This document shows positions 59,088-64,000 of a stretch of 64,000 nt of DNA, in pieces. Within the stretch, counting starts at the first letter, position 1. Every line of letters begins with the position of its first letter. The notes under the pieces were generated by a model. It was not told the DNA's origin. It searched no databases and saw only the letters and a list, made by a program, of their open reading frames with translations. Source of the stretch: Gorsachius magnificus (lineage: Eukaryota; Chordata; Aves; Pelecaniformes; Ardeidae); the NCBI GenBank assembly GCA_034008185.1, contig CM067087.1, forward strand, positions 46,544,090-46,608,089, in the 5' to 3' direction. Both the position numbers and the translations under genes were made by a program.

Positions 59088-59436
59088 AGAAGGACATGGA
59101 CCTGTTGGAGCGGGGCCAGAGGAGGGCTACTAAAATGCTCCGAGGGGCTACTAAAATGCTCCGAGGGCTGGAGCCCCTCTGCTCTGAGGCCAGGCGGGGG
59201 CCGGGGGGGCCGGGGGGGGGGGGGTGGGAGAGTTGGGGGTGTTCAGCCTGAAGCAGGGGAGGTTGAGACTGGATCTAAGGAAGAAATTCTTTCCAGTGAG
59301 GGTGGTGAAACCCTGGCAGGGGCTGTGAGCAACCTGATGTGGTTCAAGGTGTCCCTGCTCCTGCAGGGGGGTTGGGCTGGGTGGCCTCTAGGGGTCCCTT
59401 CCAGCCCAAAGCATTCCAGGATTCTATGGTTCTATG
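59088..59436 (+). mobile_element. CR1 LINE fragment (group B), internally rearranged
   Basis: It starts in GAAGGACATGGACCTGTTGG and ends in ATTCTATGGTTCTATG. Compared with the copies at 61887-62408 and 50694-50880 it has three changes. First, a 21-bp tandem duplication at 59124-59165. Second, a deletion joining TTCAGCCTG to CTGAAGCAGGGGAGG (about 59245). Third, a deletion joining GGCAGGGG to CTGTGAGCAACC (about 59320). A G-rich expansion lies at 59201-59224. It is a dead copy. Confidence 0.92.
59124..59165 (+). repeat. 21-bp tandem duplication inside CR1
   Basis: GGCTACTAAAATGCTCCGA occurs twice with a 21-bp offset (59125 and 59146). The duplication adds seven codons in frame to the ORF2 tail. 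The CR1 copy at 61.9 kb has a single copy of this segment. Confidence 0.93.
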
Positions 59437-59507
59437 ATATATATATATATACACACATATATATATATATTTATTTATATTTGTGTGTATATATGCACAC
59501 ACATATT
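59437..59507 (+). repeat. TA/CA/GT microsatellite at a CR1 3' end
   Basis: (AT)n, ACACAC, (AT)n, TTTATTTATATTTGTGTG, then ATATATGCACACACAT, directly after the CR1 terminal octamers (TTCTATGGTTCTATG). Both components are alternating purine/pyrimidine. Confidence 0.92.
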
Positions 59508-61886
59508 TCTGATCTATCTGTATAAAATGTATAGACATGTAATATCCATTCCTGCAAAGGTGGCCATGCTGGTTTTGTGCGTCCATAGTCATAACCCAAA
59601 TCACTGCCTTGGAGGAACTGGAAATCTGGGAGCTTCCCTCCTCCGCATGCTGCTCCTGCAGAGGGAAAGAGCCCGGTTTGGAATGGCTTTCCTACGCGTC
59701 GTCTTGCAGATGCAAAGTGATTTGTTTTCAGAGCTCAGACAATTCACGGAGGACAGATGGGTTGGGCAGGTACCAATCCTTTAAATGTCGTGGGACGTTG
59801 ACTGCGCAGGTGCCTATGCCCAGAGGAAGCTACCTGAGTCAAGGCTGCAGCTACTGGAAAAATGACCAAGGAATGCAGCCCCAGTTATAAATTTGGTTAT
59901 CTAAGTTCACGTGGACATGTCTGAGTCAAGGCGGAGAAGATAATATTTGTGTGCGTGCTCAACTGTTTATTGCTTTGGCATTAAATGAGGTTTTTGGCCT
60001 CAGGGTCTCGGGTTTCCTGTTCACGTGGAGCCACGCACCGCTGAATTCTGAGACTGCATAGGTCAAGGAAAATAAAAGCGTGTTTACATTTATAAATTTT
60101 TAAATGTCATTTGATTTATGGAACAGTTACAGGGAGAAAAAATATTTGTTTCTTAGGGTTTTTTGTTTGGTTTTTTTTTTTCTTTGATGGAAACTGAATG
60201 CCTCAGAAGATGCTAAAAAGCATGACTGTAGCTTTCTGTAATGCCAGTAAGGAGGGTGGAGAGGGAAATAACTCCTTGCTTTTGTAAGGATTTGGGAAAT
60301 TCTGTATCTCATAGTGTGTCGCTTGTATAGCATTTATGATTTGACTGAAGTACAGGATTTAGATTTTTTTTTTTTTTTTATGGCGGTTTTAGAAGATTCC
60401 AAGTAATGTATGCTGGGTGTTTTCTGCAGTGGGCAAGGTCTTCTGTTGCCCATCTTCAGGGGTGGTAGAAACCAAACCTTTGGTGTCTTTCTTGATGCGT
60501 ACGTATTCTTTGTCCTACTTGTGAGATTTTTCCCTTGGATTTTATAGACCGTACAAATATTTATGTGCTCTCCTGCATTTTCTCTTGAGGCCTAGGCTGT
60601 TCTGAATGGCAGCTATGGCTTGCTGGGAAGTTTCTGAAGAGTCATAGCGTTCAAGATTAATTTTGTTCATTTACAGCGTAGATGTAATTGCGATGTATGT
60701 TGGAACAGTGCTTTGTGTTAGTAACCCCCACCCCCCCAAAAAAAAAAAAAAAAAAGTATTAAAGAGGTAGCTTTACAGTTATGCGGAGTTTTAAGCCATC
60801 TAATTAATTTTTATTTTTCATAAACCAGAATACAAAAGCAGTGGTGAGTAAGGAGAAAATTCTAATTCCGATAAGGAAAGTCATGGTTCTGCATATGCAA
60901 GGTGAAGCAAAAGCTGTCTCTGTTATTCCTCTGAACTGCAAAGTCTTGACTATCTCAAGAAATGAACGTATGCATGGAAAAGATTTTTTTCTTGCTTTCT
61001 GCAGTTTTGTTTTGTAATAGCTGCCAACAGGTTGTCTGGGCTGACAAAATTATATATACGACAGTACAGAATACAGGCTTTTGGTTGTCAGAGCAACCTA
61101 TGTATGTTGGAGCAATGGGTAGAAGGGTGGATCCAGTGAGATTTCTACGTGATATACAACAATGCGAGAGATGAGAATCAGGCCTGCGTTGCCACCCACA
61201 CTGGGCATACGAATGGATTTTATGGAGTGTGGGGGGTTTAATGTGTTTATTAAGGTGTGAGAAGGGAGAGGGAAGTGAGGTTGTCTAACGGCATGCGTTA
61301 TCTTTGACATAAGCTGTAAGAGTTTTTAAAAGCGGCATTTCAAAAATTGCTTCAGGATATTATTTTTTTAGCTTGCTTTCTTCTTCAGCCAGTAATGATG
61401 ATTGTGTATAATTCCCTGTATTTGAAAACCTTTTTCCTTTAAAAGAAAAAAACCCTGTATGCAGCATTAGGAATATTCCAGTTGCATATGCCAGGCTCTT
61501 TCCTTTTAACATCTACACGGGTTTCTGCAGGAACACTTTATGGATGTTCTGGAAAGTCGCCTTTGAACTCACTGTACCCGTAGCCCTGGAAGGATTTAGT
61601 GTGGTGCAGAGCTTGGGCTGCCAGCCCTCAGCTGCAATGGGAGCAAAATGCATCCGACTTTCCAAGGCTTCACTTTCGTGGGGTTGTGACTGGTGCAAGA
61701 ACCGAACAAATCTTAAGTCACGTCGTGTGGGGAAACATCATTTGGGGGTGCGATTTTGATTTGAGAGTTGGCTCTGGAAATGTGTTGTGGTGTTCTGGTT
61801 TGGTTTTTTCTTTTAGTCTTAGGAAAGTTCCTCTTTTATTAAACTATTGGGACGGGTCTTTAGATGGTAATCTAGTCCTTGTCTCT
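59508..61886. other. Single-copy DNA, no gene confirmed
   Basis: AT-rich with T runs (60171-60181, about 60366-60379) and an A17-18 run near 60738. A 70-codon frame at 60962-61174 starts with a signal-peptide-like hydrophobic stretch (see findings). Frames at 59434-59784 and 61599-61898 have no known domain; the first reads through the microsatellite. Confidence 0.5.
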
Positions 61887-62408
61887 ATAGAATCATAGAA
61901 TCATAGAATGTTTTGGGTTGGAAGGGACCCCTAGAGGTCATCTAGTCCAACCCCCCTGCAGTGAGCAGGGACACTGCCAACTAGATCAGGTTGCTCAGAG
62001 CCCCGTCCAACCTGGCCTGGAATGTTCCCAGGGATGGGGCCTCCACCACCTCTCTGGGCAACCCGTTCCAGTGTTTCACCACCCTCATTGTAAAGAATTT
62101 CCTCCTTAGATCCAGTCTAAACCTACCCTGTTTTAGTTTAAAACCATTCCCCCTTGTCCTGTCACAGCTGGCCCTACTAAAAAGATTTTCCCCATCTTTC
62201 CTATAGGCCCCCTTTAGGTACTGAAAGGCCGTAATCAGGTCTCCCCGCAGCCTTCTCTGCTCCAGGCTGAACAAGCCCAACTCTCCCAGCCTGGCCTCAT
62301 AAGAGAGGTGCTCCAGCCGTCGGAGCATTTTAGTAGCCCTCCTCTGGCCCCGCTCCAACAGGTCCATGTCCTTCGTGTGCTGAGGGCTCCAGAGCTGGAC
62401 GCAGTAAT
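61887..62408 (-). mobile_element. CR1 LINE 3' fragment (group B), long copy
   Basis: The + strand begins ATAGAATCATAGAATCATAGA, at least two full CR1 terminal octamers in reverse, followed by the 3' region and the ORF2 tail. It runs to about 62408 (CCAGAGCTGGACGCAGTA). About 520 bp survive. Of the group B copies this one keeps the longest intact frame and the best-preserved 3' octamer array. Confidence 0.95.
61981..62367 (-). pseudogene. CR1 ORF2 C-terminal remnant, intact 128-codon frame
   Basis: The minus frame reads [20 protein letters not shown], then [19 protein letters not shown], then [20 protein letters not shown] and [20 protein letters not shown], and ends in [18 protein letters not shown]. 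This is the typical C-terminal tail of CR1 ORF2, beyond the RT domain. The RT core and endonuclease are missing. It is likely to be mis-called as a gene by automatic annotation. Confidence 0.85.
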
Positions 62409-64000
62409 GTTTCTGAAGTGAGGAGGCACCTGTGCGGGCAACGCTAAGAAATGCTGAGTAAATAATGGCATATTTAGCAAATCTTTGATGGTGTGGATGC
62501 AGGTCAAGGTGGTGGGAGCACGACTGTCTGCACCTTTCTATGTCCAGACTCTTAGGATCCTCACGTTAGATGCTAAACCCCTGTTAATTGCTCTGGGTCT
62601 GTCTGTACTGAGTAACAGGGCATTGCCTAGCTAGATGCTGTATAGTTGCACAGTATATGGCTGTTTAAAATGTGATTTAGCGTTTCACTGGGGACTTGTA
62701 AGCCATAAACTAGGTGCCGCAGCTCCCCGCTAAGCCCTAGGGACAGCAATAGCGCTCTTCAGAAGAACACTAAGCCGCTTTCCAGATTTTGCTGTCACTC
62801 AGGCTTTTGTGTATCTGAACTATTTGCATTTTAAAAATGAAGAATAAAGATGTTCCTATATCTTTTGTGTTGTTAAGTTTCCTTGCGGTACCTGGCTTCA
62901 GTGGGAGGGACGGAGCGGTACTGCGGTGGGAACAGAGGAACGCGTTTTTTTCCCATGCTTGCTCTTGACCCCTGGCTTCCCTAAATTTGGTCCATTGAGC
63001 CTGATTCACCTGAAAAGCAGAGAGATCAGTCAAACAGTAAGATTAATAGGGTCAGAATCAGAAATTTTAGAGTACACTGAAAAAAAAAATTTTTTTACCT
63101 GTAAAGTGAAAGCCCTTACGTTTGCGTGCAGAAAAAGCGTGTGCGAACGCCTGCCGGTGTGTGACGTCGCCCGCTGTAGCCGTACGGATGTTGTCGAGAT
63201 ACGGTCGGTGCGGATGAAATCTGCCGAGAGATTTGTGCTGTTTAGGATGCTCAACTTCTAGTCCATCTCTAGAGATGGGTACGTAGCCATTTCAGACTTG
63301 TAATACGCTATATATTTGGTCATAGGAAAGTGTGAAAGTTATTTTAAACTATTAAAAATGTGATTTTTAAGTATCTGATAGTTTTGTGTTGTCACTAAAG
63401 TTCGTGGGAATTGTTGGACTTCCATGAATGACGTCAGTATTTTGCTGTGTTTTAAGATTAGATTTTAAGTGACAAAAGGTGCTTATTTGAATTCCCCTAA
63501 GCCAAAGTAACCTTTACGTCCTCAGGACTTCGTCTTACCTACTCCACTTCCATATTAAAAAAAAAACAACACACACACAAAAAAAAAAAGCGCCGCTGCT
63601 GATTTGAACATGCCTGCCTTATTCAAAGCTAAAAGGTTGAAGGAAAATATTTTGTCTCTTCTTTCTTTTTACAGCATAGGTATCTTCTTAAGATGAGATG
63701 CAAATAGCTCTGTAGTGCCGTTGTACATCTAAATTTATACGAGAAGATGTCTTCTCAGTTCTTGCCAGATCAACACAGAGGAGTATTATTTTAATAAAAA
63801 AAGGCACATGGAAAAGATATATTGATTGGGGTTTTTTTTATTTTGTCTGAACTGATTTTTGTCTAACTCATTTTTATGAGTTACTTGGAAATTTTTTCAG
63901 AAGAAGCTGAGGTTGGGAGGAAACTGCTGGTGTGTTGTAGGTTTAGGTAGAGGCATCTACGGTTCTGTTCTTCAGTGGCAGCAGGGAAAGCAGAGCAGGT
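62409..64000. other. Single-copy DNA to the window end, no gene seen
   Basis: AT-rich. It contains an A/CA-rich low-complexity stretch (63557-63589) and a small CpG-bearing spot (63120-63220). A 111-codon frame at 62926-63261 has no recognised domain. A splice-acceptor-like TTTCTTTTTACAG ends at 63675 but is followed by stops within about 10 codons and no donor. Confidence 0.5.
63557..63589. repeat. A/CA-rich low-complexity sequence
   Basis: A10, then CAACACACACACA, then an A run. A simple repeat only. Confidence 0.85.

Overview
The window looks like non-coding DNA from a bird (sauropsid) genome, most likely the inside of a large intron or an intron plus intergenic sequence. The evidence is at least sixteen CR1 non-LTR retrotransposon fragments, all 5'-truncated. 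Several end in the typical CR1 3' octamer (ATTCTRTG) in one to three copies. They sit in AT-rich, stop-rich single-copy DNA with many A/T homopolymers. There are no operons, bacterial-type genes, tRNAs, rRNAs, CRISPR arrays or complete protein-coding genes. Nearly every open frame over 100 codons is either inside a CR1 copy or a chance frame in a GC-rich patch.

Layout. 1-9200: single-copy DNA with two CR1 pieces (about 1.3 and 2.6 kb). 9.2-16.4 kb: three CR1 pieces, a C20 tract, an A26 tract and an AATAAA-bearing 48-52 bp minisatellite (14574-14799). 20.4-29.0 kb: the most CR1-dense part, with a GC-rich copy (20434-21070), an oppositely oriented copy that keeps the reverse-transcriptase FADD motif (25599-26572), and two more at 28.3 and 28.9 kb. 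29-40 kb: 11 kb without a recognisable transposon. 40-54.2 kb: CR1 copies at 40.06, 45.1, 50.4 (two fused end to end) and 53.7 kb. 54.2-64 kb: single-copy DNA with two CR1 copies, at 59.1 kb (rearranged, followed by a TA/CA microsatellite) and 61.9 kb (largest intact C-terminal ORF2 frame).

The CR1 copies fall into three sequence groups by their 3' ends. Group A ends in '...CTGGGATTCTGTGA', group B has '...AACCTGATGTGGTTCAAGG...ATTCTATG', and group C has '...GACTCGATGATCTTAAA...'. By eye, group A copies at 9.2 and 45.1 kb differ at about 7 of roughly 265 aligned sites, so they look relatively young.

The best candidate for host coding sequence is a 70-nt exon-like block at 53012-53081 on the + strand. 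It has a strong polypyrimidine tract and AG acceptor, an open 23-codon frame and an ATG|GTGAGA donor. I could not assign it to a gene. I found no convincing undescribed system. The most interesting points are this exon, the minisatellite, a CR1-CR1 chimera, a CR1 copy with two microhomology-bounded deletions and a 21-bp tandem duplication, and small CpG-rich patches.
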